Positions 53,206 through 62,662 of a stretch of 64,000 nt of DNA are shown here, piece after piece. Within the stretch, counting starts at the first letter, position 1. Each line of letters begins with the position of its first letter. Origin of the DNA: Limimaricola variabilis (lineage in GTDB: Bacteria > Pseudomonadota > Alphaproteobacteria > Rhodobacterales > Rhodobacteraceae); the NCBI RefSeq assembly GCF_014195545.1, contig NZ_JACIBX010000010.1, positions 50,450 to 114,449 of the forward strand, in the 5' to 3' direction. Made by a program: the position numbers and the translations under genes. Below the pieces are notes generated by a model. It was not told the DNA's origin, did no database searches, and saw only the letters and a program-made list of their open reading frames with translations.

Positions 53206-54228
53206 TCAATCAGCGAGCGCCGCGCGGAACGCTTCGATAACTTCGGTCGCGGGCTTGCCGCGGCCGTCGAGCTGAGCCGCCCATTCCTCGGTCACCGAGG
53301 CGGTCTTCTCGTTCAGTTCGGCAACCTGCTCATCGGTCCAGACGTGAAGATCGAGCCCTGCCTCGCGCATCTCCTCGATATGATCGGACTCGACTTGGTC
53401 CACGTAGGAGCACCAATGCATTGAAGCGTCGCGGCCTGCCTCGATTAAAGCATTCTGCTCGTCCTCGCTCATGCTGTTGAAGCGGCGTTCGGACATGATC
53501 AGGAGGTCGCCCGGGGTGCCGAAACTGTAGCCAGTGGTGCCGTGCTCGGCCACGGTCTGAAGGTCATAGCTTGCGACCGAAAGAAAGGAGAACAGCACCG
53601 AGTCGATGGTGCCGCGCTGTAGGGCTTGGAACACTTCTGGGGCCGACATCTTCACTGGCACGCCACCCAGTGCGACGACGGTATGCTCCATCATGCCACC
53701 GGCGTTTCGCATCTTCAGCCCCTGCAAGTCGGACACCTGCTCGATGTCCCGGCGGGACACGGCCGGGCCGTAAGGTGGGTAGGGCATGTAGGCCAGAACC
53801 CGGATACCATTGGGCTTGAGCTCGTTTTCGTAGATGAGCCCGCCCTCGGCGCCGAGTTCGAACATTGCCTCGGTCACAGCGCAGGTCGAGGAGGCGAGGC
53901 CCGGCAGTTCGAGCACACCGATCAAGGGCAGCTTGTCGCTGCTAACATAGCCGGTGGCTACGGTGCCGATGTCCACGGCGCCGGCCTTGACAAGATCATA
54001 CATTTGCAGTGCTTTTCCGGCCTGCTCGCCGGGAAAGATATCAACCTTGACATTACCGCCGGAAAGCTCGCCGATCCGATCAGCAAGCACCTGCGAGCCC
54101 TCCGCCACGCCGGGCGCGGTTGCGGCGAGATGCGAGCCAAGGCGCAGCGTCGTCTCCTGCGCGGTCGCGGTCGTAGCAAGAAGCGCAGCGAGCGTCCCCG
54201 CGGCAAGCAGTTTCGTCTTGGTATGCAT
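53206..54228 (-). CDS. dctP: TRAP transporter solute-binding protein (DctP family)
   Basis: This 340-residue periplasmic protein has a signal peptide ending near residue 23 (ATTATA-QE) and a DctP-type mature domain: TLRLGSHLAATAPGV, VKVDIFPGEQAGKALQMYDLV, LKMRNAGGMMEHTVVALGGVPVKMSAPEVFQALQ with the conserved substrate-binding arginine, and GTIDSVLFSF. GGGAGG precedes ATG 54228. The ligand is probably a carboxylate such as an aldonate or uronate. Confidence 0.92.
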   Translation of the reverse strand: MHTKTKLLAAGTLAALLATTATAQETTLRLGSHLAATAPGVAEGSQVLADRIGELSGGNVKVDIFPGEQAGKALQMYDLVKAGAVDIGTVATGYVSSDKLPLIGVLELPGLASSTCAVTEAMFELGAEGGLIYENELKPNGIRVLAYMPYPPYGPAVSRRDIEQVSDLQGLKMRNAGGMMEHTVVALGGVPVKMSAPEVFQALQRGTIDSVLFSFLSVASYDLQTVAEHGTTGYSFGTPGDLLIMSERRFNSMSEDEQNALIEAGRDASMHWCSYVDQVESDHIEEMREAGLDLHVWTDEQVAELNEKTASVTEEWAAQLDGRGKPATEVIEAFRAALAD

Positions 54229-55268
54229 CGTAGGTCCTCCCTTGAGCGAAGCGTCGCGGGCTTCCCCTCCTCGGGACGAGCCATTCGCGCAACGATGCAT
54301 CGTGTGTGGCAAACGGTGTTTTCCAAAGCAACGCGGACGAAGCCAAACTCCGATCCCTGCTATAACATAAGCGTATATCATGAAGGCGATATGCCAGCAG
54401 AATAGCGGCTGCCTGAGCGCAATATAACTCGGGTCTATATCGTCTAACCGGTGAGGGCATGATGCCTGGCCGCGCAATCAATCTGGTAGCAATCCGGCTT
54501 ACGGTGGGCCCGGCCAAGAAAGCACCGACGGCCAAGCCCAAGTGCGTCAATGTCTCAATACTGCTTGAGTGGGGCTGTCAAAAAGGTCTTCGTGGCAGTG
54601 TTCTGGATTGCGTCGTACCTGCGGCCCAGCGGCGCTGGTACAAGGTGCATCGTCAGAAAGATTGATGTGCTGCGGGTCGACATTTCTAACGGGGCGGCCC
54701 CAGGAGCCATGAAGCTGTCCCTGGTCGATAACCTATGAGGACGAAGATGGACTGCGGAAGAGTCTACCATTATGGAAAGCGTCCGGCGTCGCCGCGACTG
54801 CCGAGTCACCCGCTGGCCGAGTAGACGCATGCCGAGTGCCGCAGACTTGTGATCTGTCCACAGAGCAGTCTGGCATCGCGGCGGTCGCGGTCGATGCCCA
54901 AGGTCGCGTTTGGGAAGGCTAACTTGGCGTTGATGGCCTCGATCGCTTTTGTGCTTCAAGCTCGTTCTTGAGATGCTGGCCGCCGACACCGATCCTTTCA
55001 CCGTGCTGCCGGTACATGCAGTTCGGCCGGAACTATCGGTCGTCGCCCTTGTTCGGCTGCGCATGGACGCTCTCGTCCTTTGCTGCAAGATCAATGCATT
55101 CTTCCGGCAAGGTCTCGAGTCCAACTCTCTCAGATTTGTCTTCGGGGATGTCGGATAAGGGCAGAGTGATAAGAACCGAATGGCTCACATTCCATACGTC
55201 TGAAGACTGATCGCATGACGCGCTTTGGCCCGGCACCGTGGGAGGACGGCGCCGGGCCCCGGCTGCGC
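54229..55268. other. 1.04-kb stretch without a recognisable gene
   Basis: The part before about 54450 should hold the TRAP promoter. The rest has several short open frames on both strands with no domain I can name, and stops interrupt the plausible ones, as in decayed insertion DNA. I see no RNA gene in it. Confidence 0.5.
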
Positions 55269-56132
55269 TCAGCCGAAAGGATTGCTGAGCGTGCCGATCC
55301 CCGAGATGGTTACGTCGACCCTGTCGCCCGCCTTGAGGAATTTCGGAGGGGTGAAGCCGATGCCCACGCCTGCAGGTGTGCCAGTGGCGATGACGTCTCC
55401 CGCCTTCAGCGTGAGCCCGGCGGAAATCGCCGCAATCAGGGCGGGGATCTTGAAGATCAGATCGGCGGTATTGGCCTTCTGTCGCAGTTCGCCATTGACA
55501 TGGCATTCGATGTCGATGTTCCCGGCGTCGAGTTCATCCGCCGTGACCATCCAAGGTCCCATCGGGCAGAAGGTGTCCAGACCCTTACCCGCCAGCCACT
55601 GCTTGTGGTTCTTCTGCCGGTCTCGCGCGGTGACGTCGTTGACGATGGTATAGCCCCAGACATGCTCCATTCCGCGGGCTTCGGGGATGTTGCGGCCGGG
55701 CTTGCCGATGATCACCGCCAATTCGGCCTCGTAGTCGACCGCCTGCGTTGCCTCGGGATGCATTTCGACGGTGTCGCCATGCGCGATGACGGTGCTGGGG
55801 GGCTTGCTGAAAATCGCCGGATACTCGTCGATTTCCTTGCCCTTTACGGCACCCGCCTCGAAGCCGCTGTTCGAAAATTCCCGCGCATGGGCGTGATAGT
55901 TCTTGCCCACGCAAAAGATGTTGCGATCCGGCACGACTGGCGCAAGCAGCCGTACCTTGTCGAGCGCCACCGTTTCGCCCCCCGGGGTCGCGAGGCCAAG
56001 TCCCGAGGCGGTCAACCGGATCAGGTCAACGACGTCGTCAAAATCCTGGTCGAAGGGATGGATACGCCCGGCCTCGGCATCCACCACGCCAACGCCGATA
56101 CGTCCGTCCTTTTCAAATCGCGCGATCTTCAT
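55269..56132 (-). CDS. Fumarylacetoacetate hydrolase-family protein
   Basis: This 287-residue enzyme has the FAH fold: NIFCVGKNYHAHAREFS, the metal-binding acidic residues in VDYEAELAVIIGKPGRNI, GYTIVNDVTARDRQ and the C-terminal GDVIATGTPAGVG. Members hydrolyse or hydrate beta-diketo and keto acids such as acylpyruvates, fumarylpyruvate or 2,4-diketo-3-deoxy sugar acids. It could finish a keto-acid route started elsewhere in the region. GGGAAGAG precedes the start. Confidence 0.9.
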   Translation of the reverse strand: MKIARFEKDGRIGVGVVDAEAGRIHPFDQDFDDVVDLIRLTASGLGLATPGGETVALDKVRLLAPVVPDRNIFCVGKNYHAHAREFSNSGFEAGAVKGKEIDEYPAIFSKPPSTVIAHGDTVEMHPEATQAVDYEAELAVIIGKPGRNIPEARGMEHVWGYTIVNDVTARDRQKNHKQWLAGKGLDTFCPMGPWMVTADELDAGNIDIECHVNGELRQKANTADLIFKIPALIAAISAGLTLKAGDVIATGTPAGVGIGFTPPKFLKAGDRVDVTISGIGTLSNPFG

Positions 56133-56260
56133 GGTCGTTCTCTTCCCTTCACAAGATTTCCCCGATGAGGCTTTGCGCCATAAGCGCGTGCGAAGGGCTT
56201 AGCCGGGATGATACCAAGTAGCCTATCCCTGGCGAGAAACGGATATAACTCCGCGTTATC

Positions 56261-57127
56261 TCATGGATGCTTCGCGCGACCCCGCCGATAGGTGCTGGCG
56301 CTACTGCCGGTGGCGGCACGAAAGCTTCGAGCGAAATAGCCGGCATCCAGAAAACCCGAGCGGAGAGCGACTTCTCCGATCGGATGGCGGGTGAACTCGA
56401 GCAGTCTCCGGGCCTCGGCGATCCGGCGCATCCGAAGAAGCATGTTAGGCGTGGTGCCGAGGTGGCGATTGCAGAGCCGTGTCAGATGCGGAGTGGAAAG
56501 GCCGAGACCCTGCGCGTAGTCCTGCACGCCCATCGGTGAAGCGAAGTGCTGCTCGATCAATGCGCAGAAGGCGCGGACATGCCGCTCCGCCCGCGTTGGC
56601 TCGTCCGTCAATCTCCGGGCGTCATGCGGCTCCGGCAGAGGGCCGCCCTCGGCTGCAAGATAGGCCAGCATCAATCGCAGCAATCCCAGAAGGACTTGCT
56701 CGCGGCCCATGCCGTAAGCGCTCGTCGCGCGTCGCAATTGATCCATCAGGACATTTATGGCGTCACAGGCCGGTCCGTCCTGCAATGCCATGGGATGCGC
56801 CGGGACCGCACCGACACCCGGTTGGCCGGCATCAAAGCTGACGACATCGCCGGCAACTTCCGCCGTGAAGCCGAAGCCGTGGATCACCCCCGGAGGGGCC
56901 AGAAGGACCACCGGAGCCTGGTTCTGAAAGTCCAGTTCCCCTAAGCGAATATCGGCATTCGGGCTGCGGATCGCGAAGATCTGAGCCAGCCGTTCATGGC
57001 GGTGCGGGCGGATGCGCCAGCCGTGCCGACTGCTGCGATCCCGCAATGGTTCATGATGCAAAGGGTCTATCCGGCGCCCGGAAAGAAACTCGCCGTAGAG
57101 GTCGTAGTTGGGAATCTCGACTTTCAT
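56261..57127 (-). CDS. AraC-family transcriptional regulator (PobR-like layout)
   Basis: This 288-residue regulator has an N-terminal cupin-like ligand domain (RPHRHERLAQIFAI, VVLLAPPGVIHGF) and a C-terminal AraC domain with GLSTPHLTRLCNRHLG and PIGEVALRSGFLDAGYFARSFRAATG. The start at 57127 (MKVEIPN) fits this layout: the longer frame upstream is intergenic. It is divergent from the tannase-family gene 163 bases away, so it is the likely activator of that gene in response to an aromatic or acid ligand. Confidence 0.88.
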   Translation of the reverse strand: MKVEIPNYDLYGEFLSGRRIDPLHHEPLRDRSSRHGWRIRPHRHERLAQIFAIRSPNADIRLGELDFQNQAPVVLLAPPGVIHGFGFTAEVAGDVVSFDAGQPGVGAVPAHPMALQDGPACDAINVLMDQLRRATSAYGMGREQVLLGLLRLMLAYLAAEGGPLPEPHDARRLTDEPTRAERHVRAFCALIEQHFASPMGVQDYAQGLGLSTPHLTRLCNRHLGTTPNMLLRMRRIAEARRLLEFTRHPIGEVALRSGFLDAGYFARSFRAATGSSASTYRRGRAKHP

Positions 57128-57290
57128 CTCGAAGCGCTCGGTCTGATCGGTGGCGCAACGCGGCCCCGGCAATGATCGGATAATCCCATAAGTAAATTGT
57201 TCCGTCCATTTCCTTGGGCCGCCGATCGGGTCAGCCTTTCCGTGGAGGAGAGCCGGCCCGACATATCCGGCCCAAGGAGGAGACCGAACG

Positions 57291-58880
57291 ATGAGACTGA
57301 TCCTGATCGCCCTTGCGGCCAGCGCCGCACCCATGGCGCTTCTGGCGCAAGAGACGCCCGATGCGGCCCGCTGCGAAGGGCTGCGTGGCTTGGCGATCGC
57401 GCCGGAGAAGATCGGCCTGCCAAGCGGTGGTGCCGACGTGGCGACCGCCGTAATGCGCAGCGAGCCGGTGACCTATTGCGAGGTGAAGGGGGCTATCGAT
57501 CCGGTCGATCCAGAGGCGCCGGATATCAACTTCCAGGTGAACCTCCCCTATGATTGGAACCGCAAGGGGCTACATTACGGCGGCGGTGGTTACAACGGTG
57601 CGCTGGTTACCGGGTTGGACCCGGTGAAATTCAACCCTGAGGATGCGGCGACACCGGTGGAGCGCGGCTACGCGACTTGGGGCAGCGATTCCGGTCATCA
57701 GTCGAGCGGTCTCGACGGCCGCTTCCTGCTCAACGACGAAGCCCTCCGAAATTACGGCGGCGAACAGCTGAAGAAGACATACGACGTGGCGATGACGGTG
57801 ATCGCCGCCTTTTACGAGGGCGCCGCGCCGGAGCAGGTCTATTTCCAGGGCAGTTCGCAGGGCGGCCACGAGGCGATGATCGCTGTCGAACGCTGGCCCA
57901 ACGACTACGACGGCGCGATCGTCATTCATCCGGCCAATCCCTTCGTCGGGTTGCAGCTTTCGGGCATTCGGGCGGCCCAAGCCTTCTATCAACCAGGTGC
58001 CTACCTCTCACCCGCCGACGTGGAACGCCTCAATGCCGCGGTAATGGAGAGATGCGATGCGCTGGACGGCGCGGAAGACGGGCTCGTCTCGAACATCGCC
58101 GGCTGCCAATCGGTCTTCGACATCGAAACTCTGCGCTGCGAGAATGGCGCACCGGTGGAGGGCCAGTGCTTCGGCGACGCCCAGATCGCGGCGCTCGAGG
58201 TGCTGGCCAGCCGCACCGAGACACCGCCCCTGCAGGGTGGTGCGGAAGGCTTCTCCGAATGGCCCATTTATCTCGGCGCCGATCTCTACGGGCTCTGGGG
58301 CATGGGCAGCTCGCCCGAGCCATCCAATCCGCCGACGCCGGTCGAAAATTTTGGTCTCGCTGTGCTGGCCGATCCGCTGATCCGCTATGCGATTCTTCAG
58401 GACGAAGAGGCAGAGACGTTGAGCTTCGATCCAACGCAGCATGCGGCCCGGATCACCGAGGTTTCAGAGAAACTCGATGCTGTCTCGGCCGATCTCAGCC
58501 CCTTCGTAGAGCAGGGTGGTAAGATCCTCTTGATGCACGGCATCACCGATTTTGCCATTCCCTACGGCAACACGGTCGACTGGTATGAGCGTGTGGTCGC
58601 CGAGCATGGGGAAGAGGAGGTTCGGGACTTAATGCGGTTCTGGCTGGTACCGGGCTTCGGCCATGGCTCCGGCGCATTCCAGATGCGTTGGAATTCCCTT
58701 GAAGCACTCGAAGCATGGGTCGAGGAGGGTACCCCGCCCGAGGGGTTGATTTCCACCGATGCCGCCACCGAGACGGCGGGCCGCAGTCGGCCGATGTGCG
58801 AATACCCCGCCTTTGCCCGAATGCGCGACGGGGCCGACGATCCCGATAGCGCCGACAGCTTCGACTGCGTCGTCGAGTGA
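57291..58880 (+). CDS. Secreted tannase/feruloyl esterase-family hydrolase
   Basis: This 529-residue protein has a signal peptide ending near residue 19 (ALLA-QE), so it is exported. The tannase/feruloyl esterase family is recognised by YCEVKGAIDP, FQVNLPYDWNRKGLHYGGGGYNGALVTG, the nucleophile motif QGSSQGGHEAM, and the catalytic histidine region PGFGHGSGAF. Such enzymes split aromatic acid esters such as gallate or ferulate esters. AGGAGG lies ahead of the ATG. It is paired with a divergent AraC regulator and ends at a strong terminator. Confidence 0.9.
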   Translation: MRLILIALAASAAPMALLAQETPDAARCEGLRGLAIAPEKIGLPSGGADVATAVMRSEPVTYCEVKGAIDPVDPEAPDINFQVNLPYDWNRKGLHYGGGGYNGALVTGLDPVKFNPEDAATPVERGYATWGSDSGHQSSGLDGRFLLNDEALRNYGGEQLKKTYDVAMTVIAAFYEGAAPEQVYFQGSSQGGHEAMIAVERWPNDYDGAIVIHPANPFVGLQLSGIRAAQAFYQPGAYLSPADVERLNAAVMERCDALDGAEDGLVSNIAGCQSVFDIETLRCENGAPVEGQCFGDAQIAALEVLASRTETPPLQGGAEGFSEWPIYLGADLYGLWGMGSSPEPSNPPTPVENFGLAVLADPLIRYAILQDEEAETLSFDPTQHAARITEVSEKLDAVSADLSPFVEQGGKILLMHGITDFAIPYGNTVDWYERVVAEHGEEEVRDLMRFWLVPGFGHGSGAFQMRWNSLEALEAWVEEGTPPEGLISTDAATETAGRSRPMCEYPAFARMRDGADDPDSADSFDCVVE

Positions 58881-58885
58881 CGCAT

Positions 58886-58913
58886 GCAGGGGAGGGCAGG
58901 AGTCCTCCCCTGC
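58886..58913. terminator. Bidirectional terminator, esterase / LysR
   Basis: Perfect ten-base arms GCAGGGGAGG (58886-58895) and CCTCCCCTGC (58904-58913), followed by TTTCCCTT on the plus strand. It lies between the convergent esterase and LysR genes. Confidence 0.8.
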
Positions 58914-58919
58914 TTTCCC

Positions 58920-59816
58920 TTACCTTCCACGATATCTGAGCGCGTCGAGCACGGTGCGGAAGGCCGGCAATGTGCGGCGGCGGTCGGGGTAGTAGATGTG
59001 GTAGCCCTCGAAGGCCGGGGTCCAGTCGTCGAGCACCTGCACGAGACTGCCCGCGTCGAGATGCGGGCGGGCGAGATCCTCGGGGACGAAGGCCAGTCCG
59101 TGGCCGTTCAGCGCCGCGTCGATCATCGGCCGCGAGGAGTTGAACGCCAGCGGCCCCTCGACTCGCACGCGCAGCGCCCGGCCATCCTTTTCGAACTCCC
59201 AAGGGTAGGTGCCGCCCGTCGCCTGGTGGCGGTGGTTGATGCAGCGATGCCCGATCAGTTCCTCGGGGTTCTCGGGGGCGGGATGGGTCGCGAAATAGGC
59301 CGGTGAGGCCAACACCACCAGCCGCCAGTCCGGCCCGATCCGCATCGCCACCATGTCCTTCTCGACGCTCTCGCCCAGCCGGATGCCGGCGTCGAAACCC
59401 TCGCCGACGATGTCGCGGAAGCCGTTGTCGAGGAAGAACTCGACCCGGATGTCGGGGTGGCGGGCCAGCACCTCGCGCAGGCGCGGCCAGACCAGCCAGT
59501 CGAAGGCATGGTCCGACAGCGTCAGGCGCACCGTGCCGGCGGGGCTGTCGCGCAGCTCGCTCAGGGATTCGATCTCGGCCTCGATCTCGGCCATGCGCGG
59601 GCTGAGCGAGGCCACCAGCCGCGCGCCCGCCTCGGTCGGCGCGACCGAGCGGGTTGTGCGGTGCAAGAGCGGCAAGCCCATCCGCGTCTCCAGCCGCTTG
59701 ATCCGGTGGCTCAGCGTCGATTGCGCGACGCCGATCCGGGCGGCGGCGCGGGTGAAGCTGCGCTCCTCGGCGACGGCGAGGAACCACAGCAGGTCGTTGA
59801 GATCGGGGCGGGGCAT
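58920..59816 (-). CDS. LysR-family transcriptional regulator
   Basis: This 298-residue regulator has the LysR helix-turn-helix at the N-terminus (RSFTRAAARIGVAQSTLSHRIKRLE) and an effector domain of the type in which PAGTVRLTLSDHAFDWLV begins the fold. It is divergent from the MFS gene 105 bases away, so it very likely controls the MFS-cyclophilin-dehydrogenase-hydrolase operon. Confidence 0.92.
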   Translation of the reverse strand: MPRPDLNDLLWFLAVAEERSFTRAAARIGVAQSTLSHRIKRLETRMGLPLLHRTTRSVAPTEAGARLVASLSPRMAEIEAEIESLSELRDSPAGTVRLTLSDHAFDWLVWPRLREVLARHPDIRVEFFLDNGFRDIVGEGFDAGIRLGESVEKDMVAMRIGPDWRLVVLASPAYFATHPAPENPEELIGHRCINHRHQATGGTYPWEFEKDGRALRVRVEGPLAFNSSRPMIDAALNGHGLAFVPEDLARPHLDAGSLVQVLDDWTPAFEGYHIYYPDRRRTLPAFRTVLDALRYRGR

Positions 59817-59920
59817 GGCGAAGATCTATCGCTCTGGTCGATCAATGCAAGCGAATTGCCGGGGCTAATCGGATGGCGCGGCCAATGCTACCTCCCTCGC
59901 ATGCCACGAGGAGCCCGCCC

Positions 59921-61111
59921 ATGACTGCCATACCCGACACCGGCCTGTCGCGAGCCGCCCCCGCCGCCTGGGGCGCGGTCGGCGCGATGACGCTCTGCGT
60001 CTCGGCGCTAATTGCCTCGGAGTTCCTGCCGGTCAGCCTGCTGACGCCGATCGCCGCCGATCTGGGGCTGAGCGAGGGGCAGGCGGGGCAGACGATCGCG
60101 ATCTCGGGGTTGTTCGCGGTGCTGACCAGCCTGACAGTGGCGCGGGCCACGCGCGGCGTCGACCGGCGGCTGGTGCTGTCGGGCTTCGCGCTGCTGCTCG
60201 CGCTGTCGGGGCTGATCGTCACCTTCGCGCCAGAGGCGGTGACGCTGATGGCCGGGCGGGCGCTCCTCGGCGTCGCGGTCGGCGGCTTCTGGTCGATGTC
60301 GACCGCGATCGTGATGCGGCTTCTGCCCGAGGCGGATGTGCCGCGCGGTCTGGCGCTCCTGAACGCGGGCAACGCGGTGGCGGCGACGGTGGCCGCGCCG
60401 CTGGGCGCGTTTCTCGGCGATCTGGTTGGCTGGCGCGGCGCGTTCTTCGCGGTGGTGCCGCTGGCGCTCGCGGCGCTGGCCTGGCAGTGGCGCGCCCTGC
60501 CGTCGCTGCCGCCGCGCAGGCGCGCGGCGCAGCCCGGCCCGCTGCGGCTGCTGGCCCGGCCGCAGGTGCGGCTCGGCATGGCGGCGATCCTGATGCTGTT
60601 CGCTGGGCAGTTCGCGCTGTTCACCTATCTGCGCCCGTTCCTGCAACACGTCGCCGGCTGGTCGGTGCTGCAGCTGTCGCTGGGCTTTCTCGCGCTCGGC
60701 GCGGCCGGGATCGCCGGCACATGGTGGATCAGCCGTCTGCTGGACCGCCGACTGTTCTCGATCCTGATCGCGATCCCGCTGGTGATGGCCGGGCTGGCCG
60801 CGGCGCTGATCGCCTTCGCCGATGCGCCGGTCGCCGTGGCCGCGCTGCTCTTCGCCTGGGGCTTCTTCGGCACCGCTGCGCCGGTCGGCTGGGGCACGTG
60901 GCTGGCGCGGATGATGGGCGAAGATGCCGAGGCCGGCGGCGGGCTGCAGGTCGCGGTCATCCAGGCCGCGATCACGCTGGGCGCGGCCCTGGGCGGGCTC
61001 GTCTTCGACGGCATCGGCTGGTGGGGCGCCTTCGGTCTCGCTGGGCTGATGCTGCTGGGATCTTCGGGCCTGGCGGTTCTCGCCTGGCGTCACATGGAAC
61101 TCACGACATGA
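59921..61111 (+). CDS. MFS transporter (AraJ/YdhP-like sugar or drug efflux type)
   Basis: This 396-residue transporter has twelve hydrophobic segments. LIASEFLPVSLLTPIAADLGLSEGQAG and LLGVAVGGFWSMSTAIVMRLLP are the signatures of the AraJ/YdhP drug-and-sugar efflux group. The start at 59921 follows GAGGAG: an ATG 48 bases upstream is a leader extension. It leads a four-gene operon and its stop overlaps the next start (ATGA). Confidence 0.9.
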   Translation: MTAIPDTGLSRAAPAAWGAVGAMTLCVSALIASEFLPVSLLTPIAADLGLSEGQAGQTIAISGLFAVLTSLTVARATRGVDRRLVLSGFALLLALSGLIVTFAPEAVTLMAGRALLGVAVGGFWSMSTAIVMRLLPEADVPRGLALLNAGNAVAATVAAPLGAFLGDLVGWRGAFFAVVPLALAALAWQWRALPSLPPRRRAAQPGPLRLLARPQVRLGMAAILMLFAGQFALFTYLRPFLQHVAGWSVLQLSLGFLALGAAGIAGTWWISRLLDRRLFSILIAIPLVMAGLAAALIAFADAPVAVAALLFAWGFFGTAAPVGWGTWLARMMGEDAEAGGGLQVAVIQAAITLGAALGGLVFDGIGWWGAFGLAGLMLLGSSGLAVLAWRHMELTT

Positions 61112-61551
61112 ACCGCATGACACGCCGTGCCGCGTTGGGCGCGATTCCTGCCGGGCTGGCGCTGCCGCGCGTTGGGCTGGCCATATCGGGGGAGGATGCG
61201 ATGCGCCTTCGTTGCCGCTTTGCCGATCAGGATTTCACTTATGTGCTCGATAACCACGCCACTACGCGCGATCTCGTGTCGATGCTGCCGCTCGAGTTGG
61301 TGATCGAGGATTTCTCGACCAACGAGAAGATCGCGCATCTGCCGCGTCGGCTCGACGAGGGCGGGCATGTGGCGTTCGACGACGAGGCGCCCGGCGACCT
61401 GTGCTATTTCCTGGGCTGGGGCAACCTCGCCTTCTTCCATGACGATTACCGATACCGCGGCGACCTGATCCGGCTGGGCCGGATCGAGGGTGGCCTCGCG
61501 CCCCTGCTGGTGCGCGGCACCCATCCGCTGCGGCTTACCCTCCAGAGCTGA
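61108..61551 (+). CDS. Cyclophilin-like fold protein with signal peptide
   Basis: This 147-residue protein has a twin-arginine start (RMTRRAALGAIPAGLALP) and a mature domain containing DNHATTRDLVSMLPLELVIEDFSTNEKIAHLP and GDLCYFLGWGNLAFFHDDY. This is the cyclophilin-like beta-barrel family often found near oxidoreductases. It is translationally coupled to the MFS gene. Its biochemical role is not known, and export is inferred from the signal. Confidence 0.8.
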   Translation: MNRMTRRAALGAIPAGLALPRVGLAISGEDAMRLRCRFADQDFTYVLDNHATTRDLVSMLPLELVIEDFSTNEKIAHLPRRLDEGGHVAFDDEAPGDLCYFLGWGNLAFFHDDYRYRGDLIRLGRIEGGLAPLLVRGTHPLRLTLQS

Positions 61552-61567
61552 CACAAGGAGTTTTCCC

Positions 61568-62584
61568 ATGCACGCAACCGTCATGCACGGCCCCGGCGAC
61601 GTCCGCTTCGAGCGCATCGAGGACCCGAAGATCCTGAAACCCACCGACGCCATCATCCAGCTCTCGGCCACCTGCATCTGCGGCTCGGACCTCTGGCCCT
61701 ATCGCAGCGAGGGGCCGTTCGAGCAGCCGATGCATATGGGCCACGAATATTGCGGCGTGGTGGTCGAGGTCGGATCGGAGGTCCGCAACGTCCGGCCCGG
61801 CCAGTTCGTCGTCGGCTCCTTTGTGCTTTCCGACAATACCTGTCCGCATTGCAGCTTCGGCTATCCCTCTTCCTGCGAGCAGCGTGAGTTCATGACCGGC
61901 GCGCAGGCGCCCTATGCTCGCGTGCCGCTGGCCGACGGCACGCTGGTCGCGACCGAAGAGATGCCGACAAGCGAGCAGATTCCGCACATGCTGGCGGTGT
62001 CGGACGTGCTCGGCACCGGCTGGTACGCCGCCGAGGCCGCGGGCGTGCGCGAGGGCTCGACCGCGGTGGTCGTCGGCGACGGCGCTGTCGGGCTGATGGG
62101 GGTGCTGTCGGCGAAGCTGATGGGCGCCGAGCGGATCATCGCCATGAGCCGTCACGAAAGCCGCCAGAAGCTGGCGCGCGATTACGGCGCCACCCACATC
62201 GTCGCCGCGCGCGGCGAGGAGGGGATCGGCGAGGTGATGGAGATCACCGACGGCATCGGCGCCGACGCGGTGCTGGAATGCGTCGGCCTCCAGCAGTCGA
62301 TGGACCAGGCGATGGGCGTCTGCCGCCCCGGTGGCGCGGTGGGCTTCGTCGGCGTCCCGCACGAGGTCAACTTCACCGGCGAGGGGCTGTTCTTCGCCCA
62401 GAAGCGGCTGTTCGGCGGCCCGGCCCCGGTGCGCCGCTACCTGCCCGACCTGATGGGCCGGGTGCTCAGGGGCGAGATCGCGCCGGGCCGGGTCTTCGAC
62501 CAGACCCTGCCGCTGGAACGGGTGGCCGAGGGCTATGCCGCGATGGATGAACGCCGCGCCATCAAGACCATGCTCACCGTCTGA
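61568..62584 (+). CDS. Zinc-dependent alcohol dehydrogenase (MDR family)
   Basis: This 338-residue dehydrogenase has ligands in CICGSDLWPYR and HMGHEYCGVV, a cysteine lobe SDNTCPHCSFGYPSSCEQ, which is less regular than the classical four-cysteine set, and the cofactor motif GDGAVGLMG. AAGGAG precedes ATG 61568. It sits between the cyclophilin-like and hydrolase genes under the same LysR regulator. Its substrate is not predictable. Confidence 0.9.
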   Translation: MHATVMHGPGDVRFERIEDPKILKPTDAIIQLSATCICGSDLWPYRSEGPFEQPMHMGHEYCGVVVEVGSEVRNVRPGQFVVGSFVLSDNTCPHCSFGYPSSCEQREFMTGAQAPYARVPLADGTLVATEEMPTSEQIPHMLAVSDVLGTGWYAAEAAGVREGSTAVVVGDGAVGLMGVLSAKLMGAERIIAMSRHESRQKLARDYGATHIVAARGEEGIGEVMEITDGIGADAVLECVGLQQSMDQAMGVCRPGGAVGFVGVPHEVNFTGEGLFFAQKRLFGGPAPVRRYLPDLMGRVLRGEIAPGRVFDQTLPLERVAEGYAAMDERRAIKTMLTV

Positions 62585-62662
62585 TCAAGGATCGCGACGG
62601 GCGCATCCCGGCCCGGTGCGCCGGGCCAATTCCTCCCTCCCCAACAAGATGGAATCCGACCA

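Noticed and set aside
54555..55124. 189-codon minus-strand frame in the 54-55 kb gap
   Set aside because: Ser/Arg/Thr-rich with no ribosome binding site or domain. I could not support it as a gene.
60008..61123. 371-codon minus-strand frame opposite the MFS gene
   Set aside because: Low-complexity antisense composition. The plus-strand MFS transporter has full-length membrane topology and family motifs.
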